Assembly (NCBI GenBank): GCA_048493715.1
Contig: JBGDCZ010000037.1
Span: 1-26,765 of the forward strand
Direction of reading: 5' to 3'
DNA length: 26,765 nucleotides
Source of the DNA: Arsenophonus sp048493715
Lineage (GTDB): Bacteria; Pseudomonadota; Gammaproteobacteria; Enterobacterales; Enterobacteriaceae
In this document: positions 16,742 through 26,694 of the stretch, piece after piece
Position numbering within the stretch: position 1 is the first letter of the stretch
Layout: every line of letters starts with the position of its first letter
The notes under the pieces: generated by a model
Told to the model about the DNA's origin: nothing
Database searches by the model: none
The model's input: the letters and a program-made list of their open reading frames with translations, nothing else
Program-made: the position numbers and the translations under genes

Positions 16742-16960
16742 TTAACTACGATAGGTAGTTTTGATTTGATCGATTATCTGTTTAAAAATTTCTGCTTGTT
16801 TAGGATCTTGCATGGTAATGATTTCTTTTTCCATGTTAAGTATAGCTCTTCCTGTATCGGCTTGATTTAATGCTTTAATATATAGGTTATAAAAGTTTTT
16901 AAGCAACAAATTTCACTAGCAATGGTTTCCGTATCGCGAGTACTGGAACAGTCATTTGTC
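16742..16960 (-). pseudogene. Remnant of a small cysteine-containing protein
   Basis: On the minus strand CSSTRDTETIASEICC (about 16950-16905) is followed, after a one-base shift, by LKNFYNLYIKALNQADTGRA, ILNMEKEIITMQDPKQAEIF and KQIIDQIKTTYRS to a TAA at 16742. No start or signal peptide is left upstream (an in-frame TAG precedes it). The peptide-like composition and position just past the htpX terminator suggest a small secreted or periplasmic protein. I do not recognise it. It could also be a chance run of open codons. Confidence 0.35.
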
Positions 16961-17225
16961 TACCTGAATGAATTAAAAATAGAAGGTAATAATTTCTTTA
17001 TAGTATTTTACATAGTAGTAGAATTTAATATGAGCCTTTATATCAGTTTTTTAATTTAAACATATGCTTAATATAATATTAATTATTTGATTTTAGTTTT
17101 TATAATATCACTTTATCGCTATTGTTTTGAATATTTAAATGAAGAACAATGACAATAGAAAACAGAGCTGAAAATGGATGTCGAGGGTATTGTTGTTTAC
17201 GTAAAAATTTTAGATGGAGGTGTAT

Positions 17226-17644
17226 ATGTATAAGGTCATTTTAGTAGCCGTTGATATTGCTCAAGAAGAACTAACAAGTAAAACTATACGACAGGCGGTA
17301 CAGTTTGCTAAAGTTTCAGGAGCTAAACTAAATTTTATTCATGTATTGCCTATTTCATCGGCGATTATAAACGCATATGCATTGGGATATATGGAAATAA
17401 AAGATCGTGTCACACTAAAAGCAGAGGATGATATGCAAAATCTATTTGAACCGATCGATTTGCCAGCTGACCACCTAGGTTATACTATTGCTCGCGTGAT
17501 GAAATCGTTAGTCGAGCCGAAGAAATTAACGCTGACATTATCATTCTTGGCTCAAGAAGTCCTAATATCACGACACATTTGTTAGGTTCAACGGCGGCCG
17601 GTGTGGTACGTTATGCAGAAACTTCAGTATTGGTAGTGCGATAG
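17226..17644 (+). pseudogene. Universal stress protein, UspF/UspG type, frameshifted (copy 1)
   Basis: The ATG at 17226 follows GGAGG by 5 nt. The product opens MYKVILVAVDIAQEELTSKT and continues VSGAKLNFIHVLPISSAI, as in small nucleotide-binding UspA-fold proteins of the UspF/UspG branch. At about 17495 (CTCGCGTGATGAAATC) the frame is lost. The alternative frame gives DEIVSRAEEINADIIILGSR then SPNITTHLLGSTAAGVVRYA and ends LVVR at 17644, containing the ATP-site motif G-S-x-P...LLGS. A single indel is therefore enough to explain it. It is followed by a second, more decayed copy, so the pair arose by tandem duplication or is an old pair. Confidence 0.82.
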
Positions 17645-17803
17645 CGAGATTTGTTATCAAAATTAAGATATTAATTGTTTATAATGTTAACAGCTGTTCA
17701 ATAAATTAAGTTGCTTACGTAGCGTATTTTATTATTTGATAAAATTTTATATTAATTGATAATGGAAACTGAGATTTAGTGCTTATCGTTTGAAGGAGTA
17801 AAT

Positions 17804-18238
17804 ATGTATAAAATGATTCTCGTTCCATGGATATTTCAGAAAAAGAACTAATAAAAAAAGCACTCAAGCATGCACTTTATATCGCTAAATTATCTGATGC
17901 TAAATTGTATTTCTTCCACGTATTCCCTGATATGTCTCGTTATTCAATGAATTATAATTATCATTATGATCTACTGGCTAATTTTGCCAGGAAAAGAATT
18001 GAAAGTTCACTAGCAACGATTGGAAAAAATAGTTAAGCATATTGATTACCAAAGAAAAAATCTCTTACTCTGTCGAGATGGGATCAACAAGAGACAAAGT
18101 ATTATCACAAGCAGAAAAGCTAGGCGCTGATTTGATCGTAGTGGGCTCTCGTCGGCCAAAATTGCTACCCATTTGCTAGGTTCTAATGCTTTGGCTATTA
18201 TTTCATATGCAAAGATTTCTATATTGATAGTTTGTTAG
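17804..18238 (+). pseudogene. Universal stress protein, UspF/UspG type, decayed (copy 2)
   Basis: The start MYKMILVP (17804) follows a GAAGGAG ribosome site. A lost base at CCATGGAT shifts it into DISEKELIKKALKHALYIAK, KLYFFHVFPDMSRYSM and LLANFARKRIESSLATI. A second shift near 18020 and a third near 18150 are needed to read EKISYSVEMGSTRDKVLSQA, EKLGADLIVVGSRRP and THLLGSNALAIISYAKISIL, ending at 18238. It is clearly related to copy 1 and to E. coli UspF/UspG. At least three indels make it non-functional. Confidence 0.82.
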
Positions 18239-18254
18239 TTAATATTGTCATAAG

Positions 18255-18286
18255 GTAAAAAATTGGTTAATTAGCCAATTTTTTAC
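18255..18286 (+). terminator. Bidirectional terminator-like hairpin after the usp pair
   Basis: GTAAAAAATTGG (18255-18266) and CCAATTTTTTAC (18275-18286) form a perfect 12-bp stem with an 8-nt loop. The T-run lies within the stem and could serve termination in either direction. It follows the second usp relic by 16 bp. Confidence 0.65.
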
Positions 18287-18495
18287 GATTAGATTAGTCA
18301 AATAAATTTTTATTTTAATCCTATTAAATGAGTTGGAATATAAGTAATTTTTAGTAGTTATAAATAAGTTTATTTGTTAAAAAATATTGCTAACTTTAAT
18401 CTAAAGTGATTGCTATTGATAATTATGTTTAATGTTGGCAAAACTTGCTCCGCTATCATCATTTTAATTAAAATTTTGTAGGTATAGGCCATAAA

Positions 18496-19298
18496 ATGGA
18501 ATATGTTGAAACTAATTATCATACTGAAACTGAAAGACAGCGAAAAATTACTCTCCTTTTGTATTCAATTTGCGCAGCTACTTTTTCAACATGGTGCTGA
18601 AAGTATGTTAGTGGAGCAATTATCAACCCGACTAGGCATTCATTGCCTTAGGTGCGGATCAAATAGACAGCACAATATCTTCTAATGCCATTGTATTAAC
18701 AACAGTGATTGACGGTCGTTGTATGACGTCTACCCGTAAGATATTGATCATGGTATAAATATGCATGTGGTGACTAAGGTTCAGCACATGGTGATATTGG
18801 CTGAATATAAATTATTGGATTGTGACAAGGTTCAACAGCGTTTGGCTGAGATAAAGCCATTACGTTATCCTCCGTTGGTTACTGGTCCTTATGATCGGAT
18901 TATCTTGTGGTTGCTTTTGTAAACTTAATGAGGATGGCTGGGATGGTTTTTGGGTCACTTTTATTGCCAGCAGCTGTGCAATGTACATTCGCCAAATTCT
19001 TACTGCCCGCTATATGAATCCATTGATTAATTTTTGTATTACCGCATTTGTGGCGACAATAGTATCTGGTTTTGTATTGAATATTCCTTATTTTTCGAAT
19101 GCATCAATGATTTCAATGGCAGCGAGTGTTTTACTGCTATTTCCCGGTTTTCCTTTAATTAATTCTGTAGCAGATATGTTTAAAGGTCATATTAATACTG
19201 GCTTAGAGCGTTGTGCAATGGCAATCTTGTTGACATTAGCAACTTGCATTGGGATAACGATGGCTATGGCTGTTTGGGGATTAAAAAATTGGGCATAG
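18496..19298 (+). pseudogene. yjjP: YjjP, ThrE-family exporter subunit, decayed N-terminal half
   Basis: YjjP and YjjB together form a ThrE-type exporter (threonine/serine exporter family; linked to succinate export in E. coli). The start MEYVETNYHTETERQRKITL is followed by pieces in several frames: FCIQFAQLLFQHGAESMLVE, QLSTRLG, SSNAIVLTTVIDGRCMTSTR, INMHVVTKVQHMVILAEYKL. From 18891 the rest is open: MIGLSCGCFCKLNEDGWDGF through MYIRQIL, FPGFPLINSVADMFKGHINT to WGLKNWA, i.e. the membrane half. At least four indels lie in the cytoplasmic N-terminal half. A 135-codon C-terminal fragment could in theory be translated from 18891, but it lacks the family's first domain. Confidence 0.88.
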
Positions 19299-19759
19299 TA
19301 TTTTTATTAACCTTAATTGAAAAAATGTTATTAGCTGCCATACCCGCTGTCGGTTTTGCGGTGGTGTTTAATGTGCCAGTACGGGCTTTAAGATATTGTG
19401 CTTTGCTCGGTGCCATTGGTTATGGTTTTCGTATTATACTGATGGAAATGAATTTTAGCATTGAATGGGCAAGTTTTTGTGCCGCCATTTTGATCGGCAT
19501 CATAGGTATTCAATGGTCGCGTTGGTGGTTGGCTCATCTTAAAGTATTTACCGTTGTGGCGGTTATTCCTATGTTCCCAGGTATAAGTGCTTATGTTGCG
19601 ATGATATCGTTAGTAAAAATTGCTCATTTGGGTTATAATACTGAATTACCTGAGACATTAGTAACACATTTTCTTAAAACCTTATTTATTGTTGGCGCTT
19701 TATCAGTTGGCTTATCTATTCCTGGGTTATGGTTATATCGTAAGCGTCCGCGAGTTTAG
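19289..19759 (+). CDS. yjjB: YjjB, ThrE-family exporter subunit
   Basis: A TTG start at 19289 (reading GIVFLLTLIEKMLLAAIPAV) gives 156 residues, against 157 in E. coli YjjB, and overlaps the end of yjjP by 10 nt. Starting upstream at 19211 would add residues that match nothing in the family and are merely the shifted yjjP frame. GFAVVFNVPVRALRYCALLG, GTIGIQWSRW-like GIIGIQWSRWWLAHLKVFTV, AVIPMFPGISAYVAMISLVK and SIPGLWLYRKRPRV are all typical. It has four to five membrane segments and sits in the inner membrane. The gene is intact although its partner yjjP is broken, so it is probably non-functional unless it works alone. Confidence 0.9.
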   Translation: MGIVFLLTLIEKMLLAAIPAVGFAVVFNVPVRALRYCALLGAIGYGFRIILMEMNFSIEWASFCAAILIGIIGIQWSRWWLAHLKVFTVVAVIPMFPGISAYVAMISLVKIAHLGYNTELPETLVTHFLKTLFIVGALSVGLSIPGLWLYRKRPRV

Positions 19760-19932
19760 TTTTTTATTGAATTTAAGGTAATATCCAATTGTTGCTCACC
19801 AGAGATTATGATTTGAATGTTAAGTTCATGTTTGGAAAATTCGGGAATGGTAACTTTAATATCATTTTCTTGAGCGTGTTTTTTAACTACATCAAATAAT
19901 TCTGCTTTTAAGAGTTTTATCAATGTATTCAT
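19756..19932 (-). CDS. Small hypothetical protein, 58 residues
   Basis: The ATG at 19932 is preceded by GGAATAAA; a longer form starting at 20043 would add 37 residues of low-complexity Lys/Ile/Phe composition and is less likely. The product starts MNTLIKLLKAELFDVVKKHA and continues QENDIKVTIPEFSKHELNIQ, amphipathic and charged, with no signal peptide or membrane segment. It converges on yjjB and its stop overlaps the yjjB stop by 4 nt. I do not recognise the family. The ribosome site and the clean composition argue for a real gene in a region full of broken ones, but no homology supports it. Confidence 0.5.
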   Translation of the reverse strand: MNTLIKLLKAELFDVVKKHAQENDIKVTIPEFSKHELNIQIIISGEQQLDITLNSIKN

Positions 19933-20156
19933 TTTATTCCAAATTCCAAAATGAAAATTAAATTTTATATTTTTATGTAATTTATTTAAAATAGTTAAAT
20001 ATATTTTTATACAAAAAAACATAATTTTTTTATAGATATTCATCCTATAAAATAGGAAAATAAAATTAAATTTTTCATAAAGTTGTCGATAATAATGAAA
20101 AAATTATATGACTAAAATGATCAATTGATATATTAATTTTAACCAGGACGTTAATT

Positions 20157-21133
20157 TTGAAATTAGTACATTTTTTAACGGTAACTATTACCGTGATTGC
20201 AGCTTTTTGCGCGCCATTTTATCTGTCAGCTATCCCAGCTAGTTTTGAGGAAGCAAAAAAGATTGTGCGCCAAGAAATTTTTTTTGATCAAGCTGCAGGT
20301 AAGTAAGGAATGCTTTATTGCAGATGTCAATGGCAATGGATGGGAAAAAGTGGTGATAGGCTAGATTTAGCCACTTGTGGTTACCAAGTCAGAAAACAGA
20401 TAAATCGAGCACAGCGTATAGAGTGGGAGCATATCGTTCCGGCTTGGGTATTTGGTCATCAGCACCAATGTTGGCAGAACGGTGGACGAAAAAATTGTGT
20501 TATGACCGATCCTGTTTTTCGTGCAATGGAAGCTTATCTCTACAACATTGCTCCTTCTATCGGCGAAGCGAATGATTATAGGAGCAACTTTATTATGGTC
20601 AATTGGAATTTTCAGTTTTATCCCTTTACAGCCAATGTCAAAGTCGGGTGGACTTTAAAAATCGTATTTTTGAGCCAAGAAACGAAGTTAAAGGCCAAGT
20701 AACCTGTGTTATGTTTTATATGTATGACCGATATAATCTTAAAATGTCAAAGCAACAACAACAGCTATTAATCGCCTGGGATCGACAATTTCCGGTTAAT
20801 AGTTGGGAAAAGTTACAAAATGAACGAATAGGCAAAATTATGGGGCACTATAACCCGTTTGTGACCGGTGAATTAACCTGGCGATTAGGACATAAAAATC
20901 AAGCCATCAGGCTGGCAGCGATAGATAAAAAAGTGGTTAAAACAAAGAGTAATCTTCCTATTATGGCCAGTAAGAATTTAACAGCGGTGATTAAAGGTAA
21001 CCAGATTAGCCAAATATAACATTTTTCCCATTGTCAGGGATATAGAATGTTATCAGCAAAAAATAGTGTCACTTTTGAAAATAAGCAGGCGGCGATTGCT
21101 GCCGGTTATCGGTTAGCCAAAAATTGTAAGTGA
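20157..21133 (+). pseudogene. EndA-like endonuclease I with extra C-terminal zinc-binding-like domain, decayed
   Basis: The TTG at 20157, after AGGA, starts a signal peptide (LKLVHFLTVTITVIAAFCAP) and FEEAKKIVRQEIFFDQAAGK. An in-frame TAA (about 20304) follows. The nuclease core YCRCQWQWMGKSGDRLDLAT, CGYQVRKQINRAQRIEWEHI (with the conserved EWEH histidine), VPAWVFGHQHQCWQNGGRKN matches EndA. A shift at about 20610-20640 leads into SRVDFKNRIFEPRN and MYDRYNLKMSKQQQQLLIAW. The C-terminus is longer than E. coli EndA. After a second in-frame TAA (21017-21019) the frame continues HFSHCQGYRMLSAKNSVTFE and NKQAAIAAGYRLAKNC, resembling the Ada-type or 'sunset' zinc-binding module. EndA family enzymes cut DNA in the periplasm or outside. 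Two stops and one shift make it non-functional. Confidence 0.85.
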
Positions 21134-21594
21134 CCTTAAAAAATATTTTATTTTCATATAGATAAAATATTATCATGTCGGTTTTATTGCTTACAGCTAG
21201 TTATAAATTAGTAATTAGCTTGCGGCGTTGGTTTGGGCCATAAAGTTGACAGACAAGTAATGATCGATAATATTTTTTGTATACAGTTGTTAAAAATATT
21301 TTTTATAGTCAATCAATAGATATAAAATAATATTAGCTTCTCAAAAATGTTTTATAGTCGTAGTTCTGTGTTTGATGATGTTCAACATAGGGGATATAGA
21401 TGATAAAATATTTAAAATTTACTCTTCAATCATTGACCAATTATAAGTCATCCATAAAAATGTCATATGGAGAAATTTGTAACCGGTTTTTTCATATAAA
21501 TGATAAAATTGGAGGCAATCCTCTATTTAGATAGCTTTTTTGTGTAGATAGTCAAACATTACCCTCGAAATATAGACTATCGAAAGGTAAAACT
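21134..21594. other. Non-coding stretch before phoH
   Basis: About 460 bp of AT-rich DNA. I see no coding remnant and no clear Pho box (AAGTCAT 21445-21451 and ATGTCAT 21460-21466 are 15 bp apart rather than the usual 11). The phoH promoter should lie near the right end. Confidence 0.5.
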
Positions 21595-22387
21595 ATGAGT
21601 AGACAGAAAGCTGCAACAAAAGCACGCTGAGAATTAAGAAGATCTTTAAGAAAAGAAAGCCGTTCGTCTCGTTTAAAAGAGATCAACAATGTTGTTTCTT
21701 TTGCTAATTTTTCTGGTATTGAAACCATCGGTATGGCTTGTGAAACTTGTGATCGTTCTCCCATTATTCCGCGAAGTGAAGTACAAAGAAAATACATTGA
21801 AACAATTAAGTGGCAAAAATTGATTTTGGCCAATGGTGAAGCAGGCTGTGGTAAAACATTTATTAGCGCTGTGATGGCTGCTGATGTCCTCATCAATAAA
21901 GAAATCAATAAAATTATTATCACTCGTCCGGTTCTGCAAGCAGAGGAGGATTTAGGGTTCTTACCGGGTTGATATGGCAGAGAAATTTACCCCTTTCTTT
22001 CGGCCGGTATATGATATTTTAGCCAAAAGGTTGGGTCACTCTTTTCTACAATATTGTCTGCGGCCCGAGATAGGTAAAGTAGAAATCGCGCCTTTTGCCT
22101 ACATGTGTGGCAGAACATTTGAAAACGTATTTGTGATACTGGATGAAGCGTAAAATGTTACTGCTAATCAAATGAAAATGTTTTTAACCCGCTTAGGTGA
22201 AAATGTTACTGTAGTAGTCAATGGTAATGTTTCTCTGTGTGATCTGCCATTAGGCATCGTTTCTGGATTGCAAGATACATTGCGACGTTTTGATTGTGAT
22301 GATTTAGTCTCCGTCGTGACATTTACCATTGGCTATTGTGTCCGTTCTGAGCTCTGTCATAAGGCCTTATTGGCTTATGAGCTTTAA
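21595..22387 (+). pseudogene. phoH: PhoH P-loop ATPase, two nonsense codons and a frameshift
   Basis: PhoH is a cytosolic ATP-binding protein of the phosphate regulon. The ATG at 21595 follows AAAGG and reads MSRQKAATKAR, then TGA at codon 12 where the family has Arg (CGA to TGA likely). It continues ELRRSLRKESRSSRLKEI, GIETIGMACETCDRSPIIPR, the Walker A ANGEAGCGKTFISAVMAADV and ITRPVLQAEEDLGFLPG. A base gained near 21970 shifts it to MAEKFTPFFRPVYDILAKRL, PEIGKVEIAPFAYM and Walker B VILDEA, followed by TAA where Gln is expected (CAA to TAA). The rest, NVTANQMKMFLTRLGENVTV to ALLAYEL, ends at 22387. Length and order match E. coli PhoH throughout. Confidence 0.93.
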
Positions 22388-22971
22388 TTAAACAGGTGGT
22401 TTATTTGGATAGCGTTCAGTCGAACTGGGTGCTATTTATTTTTATATCAGCAAGAAAACTATTTAATATATTTTATGTTATCAATAAAAATAAAATAGCA
22501 AAATTGCCAACATACGTTAAAACATGATTTTGCATTATTGTGTGGCTAACAGTCGTAAAAAAGCTAACTAGTAGAGTCGACACTCGCCAGATGGTTACCC
22601 GCAATTTTAAATAAAATTAATTTATTGGTAACAAACAACCAATAAATTTAACTCCCTTTCTTTTTCCAATAATCAAATATTTTACTATTAATCATTTGTT
22701 ATTTACCGGTCTGGATAAATGTCAACACAGATATTATTACTTACACATATGCAATTAATTAATTTATTTTTTTATATTTTATCATCTACTGATAAGTCAT
22801 GTTTTTTCTTCCGATAAGCAAAGGTATTTTGGATTTTAAATTCAAGGTAAATTGTCATGTGAGTAAAATTAAATATTAAATTTTATTTAATAGTAATGTA
22901 GAGTTATTTAATTGCCATTTATGTAAAGTTTAAGCTTGCTATTTCATTTAATTTGAGAATATATACAGCCA
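22388..22971. other. Non-coding stretch between phoH and the TPS relic
   Basis: About 580 bp with no recognisable gene. It contains a perfect 11-bp inverted repeat, AATTTATTGGT (22619-22629) and ACCAATAAATT (22638-22648), with an 8-nt loop but no T-run. It may once have carried the promoter for the two-partner secretion genes. Confidence 0.5.
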
Positions 22972-24676
22972 ATGAAATTATTACCCATGTTTAGGAGTCG
23001 TGTTTTACTTAGCGCGATTTTCTTACATTTGTTTGCGGACGCTTCTTTATTGCGATTGGATAATAGCGATAACTTATTGGATCGCCAAATCCAGTTGCCA
23101 GCACAACAACAGCCGTTTAAGGCCAAACTAGTGTATGTTGGCTTATCTGAAGCACAAGCTAAAAAAAATTGTTATTTCCAGCGGAAAGTCGTTGTTTCAT
23201 AATTAAACAAGTGTCTGTCTCCGGTCAGCAAGCGTTCCCACATTGGCTACCTGTTTAACGACTCGCCAATCAAGCTAAAGGTCATTGCCTTGGTATTGAC
23301 GGGATCAACCTATTGGTAACAAATCTACAAAATAGGTTAATTAGCCGTGGTTGGATCACCAGCCGCGTTTTCGTTCCTGTCCAAGATTTATCTACCAGAA
23401 CACTTAAACTGGTTGTGATAGCGGGAAAAGTGGCAAAAGTTATTTTTACTAGTGATTCGTCGACTTATAGCAATTTATATGCGTTAATTCCTACTCATAA
23501 AATAGTCTACTAGATCTGCGTTATATTGAGCAGGGTCTAGAAACCTGCAGCGTTTACCAACTAGTACAAGTTTCAATAGAAATGGTATCGGGCGATGAGC
23601 CGGGTGAAACGCAAATTGTTATCAATCGCCAGCAATCACGCTATTGGCATGCAGGCGCTTGGCTGGATAACTCAGGGTCAAAAAGCACAGGCAAATATCA
23701 AACAAGTGTAATGTTGGCGCTGGATAATCCGACATCACTAAGTGACCTATTTTATATAACGGCTATTCGAGATAGCATTTTTTCTGACAATCACCACCCG
23801 ATTAACTATAGCATCCATTACTCTCTACCTTTGGGATATTGGCAATTTGCTGCAACAGCTAGCTATTATGAATATAGCCAAGCTGTTGCTGGCATGAATA
23901 ATGACAGCCAATATCGTGGTAAAAGTAAAAGCGTAACTTTACAATTGAGTAACGTGTTATACCGAGACGCGACCGCTAAAACAATAGCATCTTATAATAT
24001 CTGTGTGCGCGAAAGCCGTAACTTTATCCACAATACTGAAATTGAAAATCAAAAACGCCGTACTACAGGATAGAGGCTCGCACTTATCACCGTCAATATA
24101 TCGGACCAGCTGTGCTAAATTTAGCGGCAACTTATCAATATGGAACTCGCTGGTTTGGCGCGCTGCCAGCCTTTGAAGAATATCAACCACTAAACACGCC
24201 AAATTATGCCCCGCACTAGTAAAAATCATTCAATTTTCAGTGTCAGCTAGTGTGCCTTTTTTTATCGTGAAGCAACTAATGTGCTTTGAAACGCAATATC
24301 TGCGCCAGCTCAGTGTTATACTGCTTACTGTGCCAGACAATTTAGTATAGGTAACCGCTAGATGGTGAGTGGTTTTGATGGCGAACGCACGCTGAGTGTG
24401 CAGATCGTGGTTGGACTATTAGAAACAGATTGTCATGGACTTTACCATTCCCCAGCCAAGAACTCTATATTGCTGCTGATTATAGTGAAATTGGTGGCCG
24501 AGGAGCAGATTTAAATCTTGGCACTCACCTGACGGGTGGAGCGACGGGTTTGTGTGGAGCAATTAACCCTGCCAATCTGAGCTATGATTTCTCTGGCGGC
24601 CACACCATTCTCTAAACCGGTTAGTTTCAAAACCGAGTAGGCAACGTTTGCTTTCTCTGTAAATTGGAATTACTGA
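22972..24676 (+). pseudogene. TpsB outer-membrane transporter (CdiB/ShlB type), decayed
   Basis: TpsB proteins are Omp85-related beta-barrels with two periplasmic POTRA domains that export a large TpsA partner. The start MKLLPMFRSRVLLSAIFLHL is a signal peptide. POTRA-type segments follow (TNLQNRLISRGWITSRVFVP, TRTLKLVVIAGKVAKVIF), then barrel segments VINRQQSRYWHAGAWLDNSG, NYSIHYSLPLGYWQFAATAS, YSQAVAGMNNDSQYRGKSKS, NLAATYQYGTRWFGALPAFE and ELYIAADYSEIGGRGADLNL. The C-terminal ending SVNWNY, with a terminal aromatic strand, closes at 24676. At least six frameshifts or stops break it; the longest open piece is about 163 codons. It precedes the TpsA relic by 11 nt, the normal order and spacing. 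Confidence 0.85.
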
Positions 24677-24687
24677 GATCTATCACC

Positions 24688-26694
24688 ATGAACAAGTTAT
24701 TTTATCGTTTAATTTTTAATGCAGTGCGCCAAATGGTGATGGTGGTTGCAGACATTACCCGCAGTCATCGTGCAGGGTCTGCTTGTTGTTCCGTAAATCG
24801 ACTTACAGAGAAAATAGATCACTGCATTTATTGGTCAGTAAAATCGCTAATGGCTTTACTGTGGTTAACCCTTGGCCTGGTCAGTTTCAATGGCCAAGCT
24901 TCTAATATTAAGGCAGATGATAATGCGCAGGGTAACCAACAACCGACCATCGTTAATAGCCAAAATGGCTTGCCACAAGTCAATATTCAAGCGCCAAATC
25001 ATGATGGCGTTTCACGCAACCAATACAGTCACAATTTGATGTTGACCAGCGAGGTACCATCCTCAATAACATCAGTAGCAAAGTAAATACCAAATTGGCT
25101 GGCATGATCCAAAGCAACGATTGGTTGGCGAAAGGAGAGGCTAAAATTATCTTGAACGAAATTGATAGCCGTGATCCCAAGTCAACTCAATGGTTTTATT
25201 GAAGTGACAGGTAAAAAGGCACAAGTAATTATCGCCAACCCTGCCGGCATCACTTGTAATGGTTGTGGTTTTATTAATGCGAATAAAGTGCTCTTGGCAG
25301 CGGCTAAAACCTGGATCAAGAATGGCAAGATTATCGGTTTTGAAGTTGATAAAGGTAACATTAATGTCACGGGAAAGGGCTATAATGGCAATGACACTAA
25401 CTATACAACGTTAATTGCCCGTTCAGTGAATATCAATGCCAAATTACATGCACAGACGCGGGCAATACAACAGGTAAAAATCAGCCTGCTGCCGATGGCA
25501 AAAACGATCCTTAAAAGCGATAATGTAGAGCAAGATGCAAAACCTAAATTTGCACTCGATGTCGCAGCACTAGGAGGTATGTATACCAACAGAATAATCA
25601 TGCGCGGCACTTAGCATGGCATTGGGGTGCGTAATACGGGTCATATTGGTGCTCAGGCAGGGGATATTTCCTTATCTGCCGACGGTAAAATTACCAATAT
25701 AGGTTATTACCAGCAACCGACATTTGGCAATTGAAAGCCAGCAAGCTGGCAATAAACGCGGCATATTATTGGTTGGTCAGAGTGTTAACTTGACAGCTAA
25801 AAATGCCATTAACAACACAGATAAAGGTCAAATTGTCGCTGGCCGTGATGCCATTCTGAGTGTAGAAGTAGGTTAACAGTAATTCGACGGCACTACTTGC
25901 TGCTGGTGTCGATAGCAAAGGGAAATTCACTGCGGCGGACTCACTCATTATTAAAGGTCAAAAAGCGGTTGCGCTACAAGGGGATATCGCCGCCAAAGAA
26001 AATATTACGCTGACAGCGGGCTTCTTGATTTAACCGGCTCTAATATACAAGTAAAAGATATTACCTTAATCGCCACTGAATCAGCTATTGACACTCAAAA
26101 AGCCAATATCGTTGCTGTCAATAAAGCGATATTCAAGATGAAAAAAGGCATTAATAACCAACAGAGTAAATTGATTCAAAAAGGCACGGCTGACCGTCTA
26201 TTGCATAGCTATTTTTTGAACAACCAGCAAGGCGCAATCAACCTTGCTGGTGGCGCGTCTATGGTGGTTAATGAACTAAATAACCAATCAGGTAATCTCA
26301 GTAGCCAAGGTGATTTAAACCTTAATGTTAATAAATTTGAAAACCAGAAATGGACAATGGTAGCCGCAAAACTCGAGTCATTAATACTGGTCGCGCGGGA
26401 AAGTATTGATAATATCCAAGGCTCCCTGTTTGGTGAAAAATATTGTGCTAAACACGACATCGTTGACGAATCTCGATGGGAAACTAATCAGCAAACAAGC
26501 TGTTAATTCAGTCTCAAGTGTTGTGGCGAAATTTTAGCAAACGGACAACTGATGTTAACAGGTGAAGAGGTTGATCTCACTGAAGCGAATACCCAGGCAG
26601 ATAATATCCAACTTACCGTGAATAACCGAATCATAACCAAGGCACTTTAGCTCAATTAGGTGAACAGCCAGCGGCAATTCAGGTTGTTCAGAAG
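24688..26694 (+). pseudogene. TpsA exoprotein (CdiA/haemagglutinin type), decayed and interrupted
   Basis: The start MNKLFYRLIFNAVRQMVMVV then ADITRSHRAG is an extended signal peptide region (ESPR) as in CdiA and ShlA. A hydrophobic core (LMALLWLTLGLVSFNGQAS) and a TPS secretion domain follow: QQPTIVNSQNGLPQVNIQAP, LNGFIEVTGKKAQVIIANPA, GITCNGCGFINANKV. FHA-type repeats continue (GVRNTGHIGAQAGDISLSAD, LLVGQSVNLTAKNAINNTDK, QGAINLAGGASMVVNELNNQ). Lesions include shifts near 25060, 25160, 25740, 25870 and 26020 and an in-frame TAG at 25612, where the family has a Glu- or Gln-like codon. The toxic C-terminal end and any immunity gene would be beyond the window, so whether it was a CDI toxin or an adhesin/haemolysin cannot be decided here. 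Confidence 0.85.

Noticed and set aside
19211..19288. Upstream extension of yjjB from the ATG at 19211
   Set aside because: The added residues are the shifted frame of the yjjP 3' end; the TTG at 19289 gives the family length and N-terminus.
21445..21466. Two TGTCAT-like repeats before phoH as a Pho box
   Set aside because: The repeats are 15 bp apart instead of about 11 and only one is a good match.
24664..24687. Earlier TpsA start at 24664
   Set aside because: It overlaps the TpsB end, and the ESPR signature begins at the ATG at 24688.
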